Assembly (NCBI GenBank): GCA_949358305.1
Contig: OX442314.1
Span: 992,001 to 1,056,000 of the forward strand
Length of the DNA: 64,000 bases
Direction of reading: 5' to 3'
DNA from: Strigamia acuminata
Lineage: Eukaryota > Arthropoda > Chilopoda > Geophilomorpha > Linotaeniidae
Shown here: piece after piece, positions 1 through 9,005 of the stretch
How positions within the stretch are numbered: position 1 is the stretch's first letter
Layout of the letters: each line of letters begins with the position of its first letter
Translations under genes and position numbers: made by a program
Notes under the pieces: model-generated
What the model was told of the DNA's origin: nothing
The model's database searches: none
Seen by the model: the letters and a program-made list of their open reading frames with translations, nothing else

Positions 1-143
1 ACTACTTTCAGTAAAGACTGCAGGTGTTAAGAATTGCTTAGAAGTGTTTTCAATTTCATAGTATTTAGGCCAATAATAGCTAATTTCTATTATGTGAGGC
101 AATTAGCTGCAGATGTTCAATTGATTGTTTTTCCTTTGTTCAC

Positions 144-179
144 TATATAAGCTCGCAATCTCACATTGAAACTTCAGTC
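144..179 (+). promoter_or_regulatory. TATA box plus arthropod initiator
   Basis: TATATAA lies at 144-150 and a TCAGTC initiator at 174-179, so the TATA box starts 32 bp before the initiator A at 176. This is the usual core-promoter spacing, and TCAGT is the common arthropod initiator. The first ATG of the downstream signal-peptide exon is at 197, giving a very short 5' UTR. Transcription start itself is inferred. Confidence 0.75.
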
Positions 180-196
180 TTCAGTCGATTAGACGA

Positions 197-257
197 ATGA
201 AGATGTTTCTCCAAAGAGAGAGACATACTTGGCTGTTCGTGGTCTTGCAGCTTTCAG
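197..257 (+). CDS. Host secreted repeat protein, exon 1 (signal peptide)
   Basis: The ATG at 197 opens 20 codons plus one base, followed by a GT donor at 258 (CAG/GTAACT). Splicing to the acceptor TTATTTCAG ending at 373 continues in frame into exon 2. The encoded N terminus has a basic start (MKMFLQRERH) followed by a hydrophobic core (WLFVVLQL, then VIGLI from exon 2), typical of a secretory signal peptide. The intron is 116 bp. A second Met at codon 3 is an alternative start. The exon structure is inferred from splice signals and frame, not from transcripts. Confidence 0.72.
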
Positions 258-510
258 GTAACTTTTTCAGTTTGGAACAGAGAAAACTTGTTGTTTGACG
301 TTGTAGTCACTGTAACCTTAGTAGAAAAATACTTTGAAATAATAATAAATCATGATTCATACATTTATTTCAGTTATTGGATTGATATCATCGTACAACT
401 TGATTCCAAAACACTTCAATGATGTAAATAAGGCTTTGCACCATGTAGTTGGGCATGTACAACATCGAATTCCTTCAGCAACCACAACTCACAGTGGAAC
501 ATATTCCACT

Positions 511-657
511 TCATCGTTTTCTGGTGGAACGTCTTGGAGTGGATCTTCTTCGAGTGGATCATCGTCTGGTGGATCTTCTTCTAGTGGATCATCTTCTGGT
601 GGATCATCTTCTAGTGGATCATCTTCCAGTGGAACTTCTAGTAGATCATCTTCTAGT
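511..657 (+). repeat. Ser/Gly-coding 15-bp microrepeat
   Basis: Imperfect tandem copies of a 15-bp unit like GGATCATCTTCTAGT encode runs of SGSSS and SSGG in the N-terminal part of the host secreted protein. It is a low-complexity linker between the signal peptide and the repeat domains. Confidence 0.8.
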
Positions 658-1083
658 CAAAATGTTGAATATTACACTGTTGATCTGCAGTTTGTTCAAC
701 TGATTCAAGAAGTTAGAGCCTCAACTAAAGCGGTTAAGGTCCATGCTCAAAGACATCAAGATGGCCTCTACAAACTGACTTTAACCACTGACAAAGGAAC
801 AAAAACATATGACAAAATATCAAAAGCCACATTTGACTTGTTTGCCAAATTACTTAAAAATCCAAGGTTGCAAATCAAAGAAGTTGGAAAAGTTGGGTCA
901 AAAGTAAAAATTGCTGTTTCTCCTGAACCACCAAAACCAACAAATATTTTTAAAATAAAACCCCAACTTTTAGATGCAGTCAATAGAATAAGAAAGGGAG
1001 GTTATTCAATTCAAATATCAACAAAGGGCAATAAGTACACAATAACTGTGACTAATAAGTCAAGCGGAAAAAAAGAAACATAT

Positions 1084-1089
1084 GCTGAT
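1084..1089. repeat. Polinton target-site duplication, left copy
   Basis: GCTGAT abuts the left inverted repeat and recurs at 27690-27695 abutting the right one. In both places it is read as Ala-Asp in the same host frame. Confidence 0.93.
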
Positions 1090-1184
1090 TGTTGTAGTAA
1101 AATATGAGATCTATGAATACGCATTTAAGATGCAATTCTTGATTTCTACCTCAAGGAGGGATTTAAAGGGATGAAGGAGGAAAT
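1090..1184 (+). repeat. Polinton left terminal inverted repeat
   Basis: These 95 bp are the reverse complement of 27595-27689 with no mismatch that I could find. The match stops abruptly after GGAGGAAAT on the inner side. Confidence 0.95.
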
Positions 1185-1613
1185 CACTCGAGGCAAGGCC
1201 ATGGGAAAGTGCATTAAATTATTCTGCTGTTTGAATTAAAGAGTTTTAAAAGGAAGTAGGTCATTGACTTCACCTGCTTCTATCACAACTGGTTTTTTTG
1301 GAACGTTTCATTTTACTGGAGGGAAAATGAATAAATGACGTGATTTGTTTACATGTACTTTGTTGGCAAAATCACACATATTAACCATTTTTAGGAAAGT
1401 GGGAGGTAATTAAAGTGAAAGTGGGGGTAAATCGTATGGACTTCCAATGACAGTGGGCAACATTTGCCATTGTTTAAAGTTTTCTGAGGGTATTGGAAGT
1501 GGGGGTTACGGCAAAATTAAAAGTGGGGGTAATTTTAAACGGTTTGTCTCGAGATGGTGAGTCGAATGCTATATTGCACGTATGGGTCAGGGTGTTTGAT
1601 CACATGTTGAATC

Positions 1614-2040
1614 TGCACTTGGTGAAATTTTGGCTATGTCCAACACGCTTCATTGGTGAAATTTTGGCTATGTCCAACACGCTTTGTTGGTGAAATTTGG
1701 CTATGTCCAACACGCTTCGTTGGTGATATTTTGACTATGTTCCACAAGCTTGGTTTGATATTTCGGCTATGTTCCACAAGCTTGGTTTGATATTTTGACT
1801 ATGTTCCACAAGCTTGGTTTGATATTTCGGCTATGTTCCACAAGCTTGGTTTGATATTTTGACTATGTTCCACAAGCTTGGTTTGATATTTCGGCTATGT
1901 TCCACAAGCTTGGTTTGATATTTTGACTATGTTCCACAAGCTTGGTTTGATATTTTGACTATGTTCCACAAGCTTGGTTTGATATTCCGGCTATGTCCAT
2001 CACGCTTGGTTCGATATTTTGACTAAGTTCCACAAGCTTC
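1614..2040 (+). repeat. Minisatellite, about 34-bp unit, about 12 copies
   Basis: Tandem copies of a unit like TTTGATATTTCGGCTATGTT followed by CCACAAGCTTGG. The first copies use GTCCAACACGCTT and later copies GTTCCACAAGCTT, and copies alternate between TTTCGGC and TTTTGAC, which suggests expansion of a two-unit block. Confidence 0.9.
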
Positions 2041-2126
2041 TGTATTTATATTTGTACTTATTTCTTATTTCATGTATTTATATTTGCAATTATTTCTTAT
2101 TTTAATTAAAATTCAATTCATTTGTA

Positions 2127-2300
2127 AATAAATGTATTAAGATTTTTTAATAAAAAAGTCAATTGAAATGTTTAATAGGAAATGTAAAATGTCTAATTCA
2201 TTTCATTTACAAATAAATGTATTAAGAATTTTTACATTTCCTATTAAACATTTCAATTGACTTTTTTATTAAAAAATCTTAATACATTTATCTGCAAATA
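2127..2300. repeat. Long inverted repeat, about 62-bp arms
   Basis: The arm at about 2127-2189 (AAATGTATTAAGATTTTTTA to GGAAATGTAAAA) is repeated in inverse at about 2236-2300 with few differences, separated by about 45 bp. The motif GAATTACACATTT next to it also makes up the 64-bp tandem array at the other end of the element (27132 onward). Confidence 0.85.
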
Positions 2301-3302
2301 AATTGAATTACACATTTTACATTTCCTATTAAACATGCATTAAATTATCTTTATTTGACCTAAAAACAATTTCATTTTAAATAAAAATTCAATTGCCCCT
2401 GGGGAAATTTTTTTTATTCACAAATGAAATGTGACCTAGTTGAAAGACCAGTTTAATTGCAAAAGAGTTGAAATGTATTAACACAATTTAAAATGAGAAT
2501 TCATTTGATTTTTTTGTCCTGTGTGTTGTTATTAATTCCTTATTTTAATTCTATTTACAAAAAAAATAAAACTTATTTTTAAATAAGAAAAAGTTAATTG
2601 AAAGAAAGTTTTTATTTGTTAATAGATATTAAAGTTGGAATTTATTAAACCAATTTAAAAATGAAATGGAATTAGAATTAAAACTAACCATTAGAAAAAA
2701 TCAAATGAATTCTCATTTGATTCTTTTTAATTCCATTTTAACTTTTATAATTAATAATTTTCATTTACAAATAAAAATTTTATTCCTTCTAAGTAATGGA
2801 ACTTTCCAAAACCAGCTGTGTTAAAAGTAAGCCATGTGACAGCATGTAATATATCTTGTAGGAAAAACGGATATGTGATCAAACAAACAAATTGATAAAC
2901 ATTTATCAAAACAAAAAAAAAACAAAAAAAAAATGTTAAACAGTCGAATAAAAATATTTTTTTCCTCACCAGCAATTAAATTTCCCCCCCCCGAAGGCTT
3001 TTGGTCTTTAAAAACAAAAATAGCCTTTAGAGATTTTTTTTAATGAGTCAGAAAAAACAGGTTTTCAAAGTGACTCAATCAGAAATAAATGAATAATAAA
3101 TTGTAAAGAAAAATAATTTTATTCAGCTTTTAATTAAAAATTCTTTTACACATTTTATTTGTTTTTCAAAATTTTTTTTTTACATTGACAAACGAGTTAG
3201 CAGAACAGAGGGCACTGCAATGATTACATACGTCACAATTAAACAAGACACTGTTAAATGAATGGCGTAAGAATGCTCTAGTATGTTCATAAAACTCCAT
3301 TT

Positions 3303-3596
3303 TTATAAACATTCCTTCTCTTCATCAAAAAAATCTATATCCTTAATTTTCTTGCCCGGAATAATTTGATACAACTGCCTTATGTGTACTCTTGTTTCTG
3401 AGTTGAGAGAATCATGTATTATTCTTGCTCTTCTTTTTATTATTTTGCTTAGTTCAGGAAATTGTCCATCAATGCGAAATACAAATGCAAAATTATTTAT
3501 ATCTGTAATTTCAGCCCCCCATCTACTTATAAGTTCAAAGATTATTTGCAGTAATATTTTCTCACTTTTTTCATAAGTTGCACAAAAAAATTCCAT
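3303..3596 (-). CDS. Polinton small protein, unknown (97 aa)
   Basis: Complete ATG-to-stop ORF, leftward like the integrase-protease unit. It encodes an acidic/basic mixed, probably helical protein beginning MEFFCATYEKSEKILLQIIF. I recognise no domain. It is the last gene before the noncoding left end. Small lineage-specific ORFs are normal at this place in Polintons. Support is length, position and codon-like composition compared with the AT-rich flanks. Confidence 0.5.
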   Translation of the reverse strand: MEFFCATYEKSEKILLQIIFELISRWGAEITDINNFAFVFRIDGQFPELSKIIKRRARIIHDSLNSETRVHIRQLYQIIPGKKIKDIDFFDEEKECL

Positions 3597-3996
3597 GTTA
3601 TTCAGCTGAGAAATAATTTATTTTTAATTGAAAATTTAATTAAAATGATGTTTACATACTATATTTTTAATTTATTTTTAATTGAAAATTTAATTAAAAG
3701 CAATTTTATTTATATTTTTAAAAATTTATTTATTTATTATGCATTGCCGGATGAGTCACGCTGCTTTAATATAATTACATGGTCACGTGTTTTGAATTAA
3801 ATCAGGTGTTTATTCACATATTCATTTTTATTTCCAGATTTAATATGTGAAATATAATTTGTAATTACACCCAATTAATCAAAAGACTATTTCCTTATTC
3901 AGAGAAAAAACAGTAAAACTAACAATATAAATATTATTTTAAAAACTTGTGATAATTAATTACATAATGCCGCATTATATATATATAGAGTAGCAT
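3597..3996. other. AT-rich intergenic region
   Basis: No gene seen. The sequence ATTTATTTTTAATTGAAAAT plus TTAATTAAAA occurs twice in tandem (about 3617 and 3667). A TATATATATA run lies at 3977-3986. Confidence 0.55.
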
Positions 3997-4299
3997 TTAG
4001 CCGAATAAATGACTTATTTCAGCCAATTCCTGGATTTCGGCGATAGTTACATTGTCGTGTATGTATTTGACGTGTTCAATATTCTCACTGGAAAATCTAC
4101 CAAGTTTCTCCACCAGAGTTTGAATCTTGATCTGAAATGCCGGTCGCCACAAAAGTAACGAATCGGTTCTCTGATCTATTGAGCCTCCATAATTAACCAA
4201 AAGGAATAATGATAAATGTTTCAAAATTATTTTCCTTTCATCGGTAGTTTTGTTCTGTTGGAGTTCAAAGAGATACATTTTAATTCTTTTCTTTCTCAA
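3997..4299 (-). CDS. Polinton small protein, unknown (100 aa)
   Basis: Complete leftward ORF. The N terminus is basic (MRKKRIKMYLFELQQNKTTD), followed by a hydrophobic helix (ILKHLSLFLLV) and a C-terminal half predicted to be helical. The second Met (residue 8) is an equally good start. It lies 214 bp downstream of the first protease and is probably transcribed with it. I see no similarity to its neighbour at 3303-3596 that I would trust. Confidence 0.5.
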   Translation of the reverse strand: MRKKRIKMYLFELQQNKTTDERKIILKHLSLFLLVNYGGSIDQRTDSLLLWRPAFQIKIQTLVEKLGRFSSENIEHVKYIHDNVTIAEIQELAEISHLFG

Positions 4300-4513
4300 A
4301 TTGAAGTGAATATAATAATGTTGCTTTTTTTTATATATAGAAAATTTTTGTTATGGTTTCATTTTTGATTTGATACGGACTTTAACACATGCCCGTGCTT
4401 GTTTGCAGACTTTCCGTAAGGTTTTGTGCGAATCTTTGTTGATTTCAAATTAGGATCGTTTTAACTTCTTAAATAATTTCATTTTTTTGTGAAAAATGGA
4501 AATTGGGTTTACT

Positions 4514-4933
4514 TTACAACAACTCGAGATTATTCATTCCTCGAATGATTTTAATGATTGTATTCTGCCTGAGATTAAGATTGGCTGCTAAATAGAGCGC
4601 AAAGAGGCAAAACATCCCGCAAGAATCCTCTTTTGTCAACGAATACACTTCTTTTGTAGCATAATCTAGGGTAACGTCTCTTCCGACAAAATCAATGATC
4701 TCTTTAGGTGGAACGTTTCCCAAATTATCGAAGTATATGCCTCTGTCATTGCAAAGATACAAGCTGACCCAATGGGTACCACCACCCGTCGATGGGTCTA
4801 AATTGATGACGAAGCTTTCATTCTTGCCCCGGTGATTCGCGAGCGGTTTCAAGCAATCGATGGGCAACACGTTGTTGAAGTGAGCGATACGTAGTTTATT
4901 CTTCGCCCAGTTGTAAATTTCCATGTTATTCAT
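4514..4933 (-). CDS. Adenain-like cysteine protease, copy 1 (139 aa)
   Basis: A member of the adenovirus-protease/Ulp1-type family that matures capsid proteins in Polintons. The catalytic set is visible: His in GTHWVSLYL (about residue 53), Asp in IYFDNLG (about residue 68) and Cys in DSCGMFCLFALY (about residue 104). Length is normal for the Polinton form. The start ATG overlaps the integrase stop by 4 bp (ATGA, 4930-4933), so the two are tightly coupled and lie in the -1 relation. The element holds a second adenain-like ORF at 11366-11737 on the other strand, which is unusual. Confidence 0.88.
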   Translation of the reverse strand: MNNMEIYNWAKNKLRIAHFNNVLPIDCLKPLANHRGKNESFVINLDPSTGGGTHWVSLYLCNDRGIYFDNLGNVPPKEIIDFVGRDVTLDYATKEVYSLTKEDSCGMFCLFALYLAANLNLRQNTIIKIIRGMNNLELL

Positions 4934-6177
4934 TTTTTAATGTCGATGAGATCATCCACCCATGAATTATGCTTCTGATCGTAGCCGACCCATTTCACTA
5001 GGTACTTCCATGATCCATCGCTGTTTTTCTTTTTTCTAATGACTTTCTCGATCAAGTAGGGATCATCTACCCTGGTTTCAGTTTTTTGGAGTTCTTCACG
5101 GTAAAAGGAACCTTCGATCGATTCTCCCAAACTGTCTTTCAATTTGAAAATTGGAGGTTCATACGTCGTGTCCACTTTATCAATTGTAAAGATTTCATTA
5201 GTCCAATTTTGCAAAAACCCTTTGTCAAATATGGATTTGGATTTGGAAATACGCACTCGGTCGCCCACTTTGAATTTAGGCTTGGACGTTGCTGGTTCGG
5301 AAAGTAATTTTAGTCTGAGCGCCTTTTCATGTTTGGGAGCCACATCTTTGGGTTTCATGTTGGTCGTACGGTGAACCGAAGAGTTATAACGGGTCATCAA
5401 TTGGGGTAAGATAGTAATCCAATTCCTCGAACCTTTCAAAGTAAAATGCCTGTACATGCGCTCTTTGAGCGTGCGATTGAACCGCTCGACCATGCTCGCT
5501 TTCAACGGCGAGTGTGTGGAAAAATGGTTGATGTTGAACTTTTTGACCAGTGCCTTGAAATGGGAATTGTAGAATTCTTTCCCCCAATCGGATGCCATGT
5601 TGACCGGCCCCTTATTCCCTGCTTTGACAAGCACCTTTTCAAATGCAGCGGTTACGTCTTTGCCAGTCTTTGATTTGATGGGAACCGCATACGCATATTT
5701 AGAGAACGCATCTATAACCGTTAATAAGTATTTATAACCTTTGTTTACACGGGAAAAAGGTATCAATTCGAATAAATCGATCTGCCATAAGTCGTTGATT
5801 GCAAAAGATACGACCGGACGTCTGACGTAATGCCTACATGCCGGCTTATGTAATTCAGATACCAGTTGTTCTATGTCGGGCATTTTTTTTTTTTTTTTTA
5901 GTCCCATTCCCAGTTTAAGTTTGGTATTGAACGTTGCTTTGATTGCTTTGGCGGCTAATTTTGTGCTTAAACTGACTGTTGGATCGGAGATGATTAAAAC
6001 ACATGCTTCGACCAACTTTCTGTCTGCTTCGTGTCTGGCTTCTAAGTTCTCATTTATGTAAGCAATGTCGTGCAGCTTGCACGCTTCATCTAATGGGTTT
6101 ATGCCTTTATCACCTCTAGCTAAACGCTTATCTAATTTTGTGCCTGGGCCGCAATAATTGTACCCAGGGATATGCAT
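4930..6177 (-). CDS. PLA2-like protein fused to rve integrase with chromodomain (415 aa)
   Basis: Residues 1-60 hold a phospholipase-A2-like domain of the parvovirus-VP1/adintovirus type: calcium loop YCGPGT, then LDEACKLHDIAY with the catalytic His-Asp pair. After GMGL, five Lys codons formed by a run of 17 A lead to a Met that looks like a native start. The integrase follows: Asp in QIDLF, Asp in ASDWGKEF and Glu in SMVERFNRTLK, with 33 residues between the second Asp and the Glu. A C-terminal chromodomain (YLVKWVGYD...NSWVD) ends the protein. Integrases with chromodomains are standard in Polintons; a PLA2 head is not. The fusion depends on the length of the homopolymer, so two separate genes are equally possible. 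Confidence 0.88.
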   Translation of the reverse strand: MHIPGYNYCGPGTKLDKRLARGDKGINPLDEACKLHDIAYINENLEARHEADRKLVEACVLIISDPTVSLSTKLAAKAIKATFNTKLKLGMGLKKKKKMPDIEQLVSELHKPACRHYVRRPVVSFAINDLWQIDLFELIPFSRVNKGYKYLLTVIDAFSKYAYAVPIKSKTGKDVTAAFEKVLVKAGNKGPVNMASDWGKEFYNSHFKALVKKFNINHFSTHSPLKASMVERFNRTLKERMYRHFTLKGSRNWITILPQLMTRYNSSVHRTTNMKPKDVAPKHEKALRLKLLSEPATSKPKFKVGDRVRISKSKSIFDKGFLQNWTNEIFTIDKVDTTYEPPIFKLKDSLGESIEGSFYREELQKTETRVDDPYLIEKVIRKKKNSDGSWKYLVKWVGYDQKHNSWVDDLIDIKK

Positions 6178-6207
6178 TTCTACCGGGTAATTTATTGATT
6201 AGTTTAT

Positions 6208-6372
6208 TCAAAAGTCCTTTTCCGGTTGCTGGAGATTTTTTTTTTTTATGAACTGATATTTCAAGGTCCCGCATGCCAAGCATTTACCTCTTTTGTAGGC
6301 TCTGTTGTTCTTAGTGACTCCCGTTTCCAACGTGCCGGTAGGAGTAGACTTTCGGCATTTAACGCAAAACAT
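6208..6372 (-). pseudogene. Zinc-ribbon N-terminal piece of the PLA2 protein, frame-broken
   Basis: The ATG at 6372 opens a Cys-rich start (MFCVKCRKS, then GKCLACGTLKYQFI), a four-Cys zinc ribbon as seen at the N terminus of PLA2 proteins in arthropod Polinton-like elements. After a run of 12 A (6236-6247) the frame stops at 6208, but the neighbouring frame carries the family-like GKGLLNKLINKLP up to about 6187. The PLA2 domain then starts in the first frame at 6177. So two frame offsets separate the zinc ribbon from the PLA2 domain, one at a homopolymer. This is decay, assembly error or, less likely, frameshifting. I recognise the ribbon from general knowledge of the family. Confidence 0.6.
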
Positions 6373-6407
6373 GTTTGTCTTCTTTTTTTATTACGGGAAT
6401 ATAAAAA
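6373..6407. promoter_or_regulatory. Divergent intergenic region, 35 bp
   Basis: The leftward PLA2/integrase/protease unit and the rightward structural-gene unit start back to back here. The 35 bp contain ATATAAAA just before the ATPase ATG. A bidirectional promoter, or promoters inside the flanking coding sequence, is inferred from layout only. Confidence 0.45.
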
Positions 6408-7085
6408 ATGAATGTCATAAATTTTGACACGGGGCGTTTGGATAAATGTGATAAGTCGATTCTGCCAAAAAACATAAGATGCATCATGTGTGGCCCGGCT
6501 GAATGTGGGAAAACGAATCTGTTGCTAAACTTCCTGCACTGGTTACGATTTGACAAGCTGATGGTGTTTTCTAAAACTTTATTTCAACCAAAATACGAGC
6601 GGTTAAGAGAGTTGTTCGAGGATCTAGAATCGGAATTGGGCGAACAGGTAGCTCATTTCTTCCCGAGCAACGAAGATGTGCCGTCTCCCGAACAACTTTT
6701 TGATAAATCCGTGAACAAGTCTATTTTTGTGTTTGACGATGTGATGACCGACAAGCAACATAATATTGAGAAATATTTTGCCCAGGGCCGTCATAGTAAC
6801 GTAGACTCTTTTTACTTGTGTCAGACTTATAGCCGGATCCCAAAACAGGTGATAAGAGACAATGCCAATTTAATAATCATGTTCAGACAAGACGAAAGAA
6901 ACATGAAACACGTTTTTGACAACCATGTTGGAACGGACATGACGTACGTTCGATTCAGAGACATGTGTAAGTCGTGTTGGGACGATGATACGTTTGGCTT
7001 TCTCACGATAGACAAGACCAAGTCTATGTCGAGCGGGAGATATAAAAATAAATTTTCCCCATTTTTAAAAAATGAACATGAATAA
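6408..7085 (+). CDS. A32-like packaging ATPase (225 aa)
   Basis: FtsK/HerA-superfamily genome-packaging ATPase of the Polinton/A32 type. The Walker A motif is CGPAECGKTNLL (residues about 28-39) and Walker B is SIFVFDDV (about 104-111). A conserved Gln/Ser-rich motif region (FAQGRHSNVDSFYLCQTYSRIP) follows. Length is normal for the family. It opens the rightward late-type gene cluster and overlaps the next ORF by 14 bp. In virus-like relatives this enzyme pumps the genome into the capsid. I see no damage. Confidence 0.93.
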   Translation: MNVINFDTGRLDKCDKSILPKNIRCIMCGPAECGKTNLLLNFLHWLRFDKLMVFSKTLFQPKYERLRELFEDLESELGEQVAHFFPSNEDVPSPEQLFDKSVNKSIFVFDDVMTDKQHNIEKYFAQGRHSNVDSFYLCQTYSRIPKQVIRDNANLIIMFRQDERNMKHVFDNHVGTDMTYVRFRDMCKSCWDDDTFGFLTIDKTKSMSSGRYKNKFSPFLKNEHE

Positions 7086-8205
7086 ACAACAGCGTGGAAA
7101 TTACGAGAAATTAAAACAGAGCTTGGAAAAAAAGTTTCTGCAAGATAAGTTAAACAGAGGATCCGAAGATGAAGCGCTCGGTGCATTCTTCAAACCGGTT
7201 ACTACAGCATTGCATAGCCTGCCGCAGCAGCAGCAAGTATCTCCACCCCAACCCATGTCTTTCAAACCGTCACCTTCCACTACCGTTAAAAGCGAGCCTA
7301 AGAAGACAATGTCAAAAATGGATATAGAGACACCCGTCAGAAATTGGGAAAATGCATCCATTAAAAGACAGTTCTTACGCCAAAGCTTGTCCTCTAGTCA
7401 TCGTGGAACTCCTCAAAGTTTAGTTGATCACGATGAAGAGAACAATACATCACTTCGAAGTGTGGAAGAAGAAGAAGCAAATCTTGGTGACGATGCTGAT
7501 GCTGATGATGTTTCTGATAAATATCGCACGGAAGTACGTAGAAGTCTCGAATGGAAAAAGAAAGAAACAGATTCGGAAGACACGTATCTGCAATCTTTTA
7601 TAAGTTATTATTCTGCAAATGCGGGTAATATAGACCGTGTGTTTGGAATCAGATTTGATACTAAAGACTTAAAATTTAAAATAGGAGTCGAAGAAGTTAC
7701 ATTAATCCCGGATCATATTTCTGTAAGAAATAAAACATATAGATTCGATAAAGAATTAAAGGATTTCCTCTTGAACAAAATTCCAGCATTGGATCCATAT
7801 CAGAATCAGAAGGCATTAAATAATTATGCCGACATTCTAATCAAAACTAAAGCATTATTTAGTCGTCATGATCCAGCAACTAATAGGCCAAAATCTTCCA
7901 AAGGAGAGAAGTATCTGAAAGTGATTAAACCAATTTGGCAACACTACAAAAAACATCAAGCACAATATCTACAATCGGGCCAAGGCATTACAAAAACGTT
8001 TCGTCCGCAGAACTCCGTAGACTACAAGTATTACAACAACCCGGACGAATTAATAGACAGGCTGCGATTGTTGCATGCATCACGGGATGCTGGAAACCAG
8101 TCTCACGACAACGAAATTGTGGAAATACTTATGGAACTGAAAGAGGAAAGAATCCTCGATAAAACCAAGTTTGAAAACATGCGAAAGAAAATTCTCGCGA
8201 ATTAA
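7072..8205 (+). CDS. Conserved Polinton protein of unknown function (377 aa)
   Basis: Starts inside the end of the ATPase gene; a second ATG follows two codons later. The N-terminal half is charged and low in complexity (QQQQ, PSP, then an acidic EEEEANLGDDADADD). The C-terminal half is a compact domain around VFGIRFDTKDLKFKIGVEE and YRFDKELKDFL, followed by ALNNYADILIKTKAL. Proteins with this two-part plan occupy the same place, between packaging ATPase and minor capsid, in many arthropod Polinton-like elements. I do not know a function; a virion or assembly role is suggested only by context. Confidence 0.72.
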   Translation: MNMNKQQRGNYEKLKQSLEKKFLQDKLNRGSEDEALGAFFKPVTTALHSLPQQQQVSPPQPMSFKPSPSTTVKSEPKKTMSKMDIETPVRNWENASIKRQFLRQSLSSSHRGTPQSLVDHDEENNTSLRSVEEEEANLGDDADADDVSDKYRTEVRRSLEWKKKETDSEDTYLQSFISYYSANAGNIDRVFGIRFDTKDLKFKIGVEEVTLIPDHISVRNKTYRFDKELKDFLLNKIPALDPYQNQKALNNYADILIKTKALFSRHDPATNRPKSSKGEKYLKVIKPIWQHYKKHQAQYLQSGQGITKTFRPQNSVDYKYYNNPDELIDRLRLLHASRDAGNQSHDNEIVEILMELKEERILDKTKFENMRKKILAN

Positions 8206-8232
8206 AAAAAAGTAATAATAATCGTGATTACC

Positions 8233-8988
8233 ATGTCTATCGTACTAAGCAGTACGAAATCGGATTTCCTCACTACTTTTAGCTCGCCTTTAATTTTGGG
8301 TGACGACGAATACGAATTGGGATTAGTGAGCCTCGAGACATTTTACACAATGCCAAATATAACCGAGGACAACAACGTGTTCAAATACTACACTGTTGAA
8401 GTAGATGTGAACGTCCCCGCTCGTATTATAGGTACGCTCAACTACGACATCATCGTTCCCGTGGGTTGTTACGAACTTGCCGACATTATCTCGTACATAC
8501 ATACCGAAATGAAATCCAGAGGACACTGGAATATGAAAGACGACGCACCTTTCATCGACATCGTGGCCAATTATAATACTCTGTCCACGACATTAGTGAT
8601 TAGCGATGCCAGTTACGGGGCCAATTTTTCGGAAAATAGAAGTATGGCTAAATTATTCGGTCTCAAAACAAAGAAATACGGTGTAGGTAGAAGCGAATCC
8701 ATTAATCCGGTGAACATTTTTCACATTAACACTATCCTGGTCCATTGTGATCTTATTACCGACTCTTATAAAAACGGGAAGACGGCTCCGATCATATACG
8801 CATTTTTTCTTAATGTCCCGCCAGGCTTCAAAATAGTAGAAATGCCGTATAACATAGTTTACTTGCCGGTGAAAAATCAATCTAAAATACACGAAGTCAG
8901 GATCTGGTTGACCGATCAAGACGATAAACCACTGAATCTGAGAGGAGAAATTTTTACTACACGTTTACACTTACGAAAAATAAATTAA
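8233..8988 (+). CDS. Minor capsid (penton-type jelly-roll) protein (251 aa)
   Basis: The ATG at 8233 (MSIVLSSTKSDFL) is preferred over an in-frame GTG at 8224. The sequence is beta-rich and has the family ending KIHEVRIWLTDQDDKPLNLR followed by GE and a short beta strand, typical of Polinton penton proteins (single jelly roll, five-fold vertices). It lies between the 377-aa protein and a tiny ORF, upstream of the major capsid gene, which is the usual order. No break is visible. Confidence 0.85.
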   Translation: MSIVLSSTKSDFLTTFSSPLILGDDEYELGLVSLETFYTMPNITEDNNVFKYYTVEVDVNVPARIIGTLNYDIIVPVGCYELADIISYIHTEMKSRGHWNMKDDAPFIDIVANYNTLSTTLVISDASYGANFSENRSMAKLFGLKTKKYGVGRSESINPVNIFHINTILVHCDLITDSYKNGKTAPIIYAFFLNVPPGFKIVEMPYNIVYLPVKNQSKIHEVRIWLTDQDDKPLNLRGEIFTTRLHLRKIN

Positions 8989-9005
8989 AGCGTAATTAAA
9001 AAAAC

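Larger units (their letters stand above)
374..1107 (+). pseudogene. Host secreted repeat protein, exon 2, left part, cut by Polinton
   Basis: After the signal peptide comes a Ser/Gly-rich stretch made of 15-bp units (about 511-657). Then begin degenerate beta-rich repeats of about 75 residues with the pattern KPxFxxLIxxVRKxxKxVKI...YKxTLTTDKGxKTY...LFxKLLKNPxLQIxEVG. The host reading ends at the target duplication (1084-1089); the last few codons and the TGA at 1105 belong to the Polinton terminal repeat. The same repeats resume in the same frame at 27690, so the two pieces are one gene interrupted by a transposon. I do not recognise a named family; a fibrous, salivary, silk-like or cuticle secretion is possible but unproven. 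As it stands the allele would make a protein truncated near residue 260. Confidence 0.8.
1185..3302. other. Polinton left subterminal noncoding region
   Basis: About 2.1 kb with no convincing gene. It contains short G-rich repeats (GTGGGGGTAA near 1424, 1500 and 1525), the minisatellite at about 1614-2040, a long palindrome at 2127-2300 and then very AT-rich DNA. ORFs here lack family features. Part of it may hold origin or promoter sequence for the leftward genes. Confidence 0.6.

Noticed and set aside
352-373. ATG at 352 as the start of the host repeat protein
   Set aside because: It lies in the intron before a good acceptor; exon 1 at 197-257 gives a signal peptide and a promoter at the right distance.
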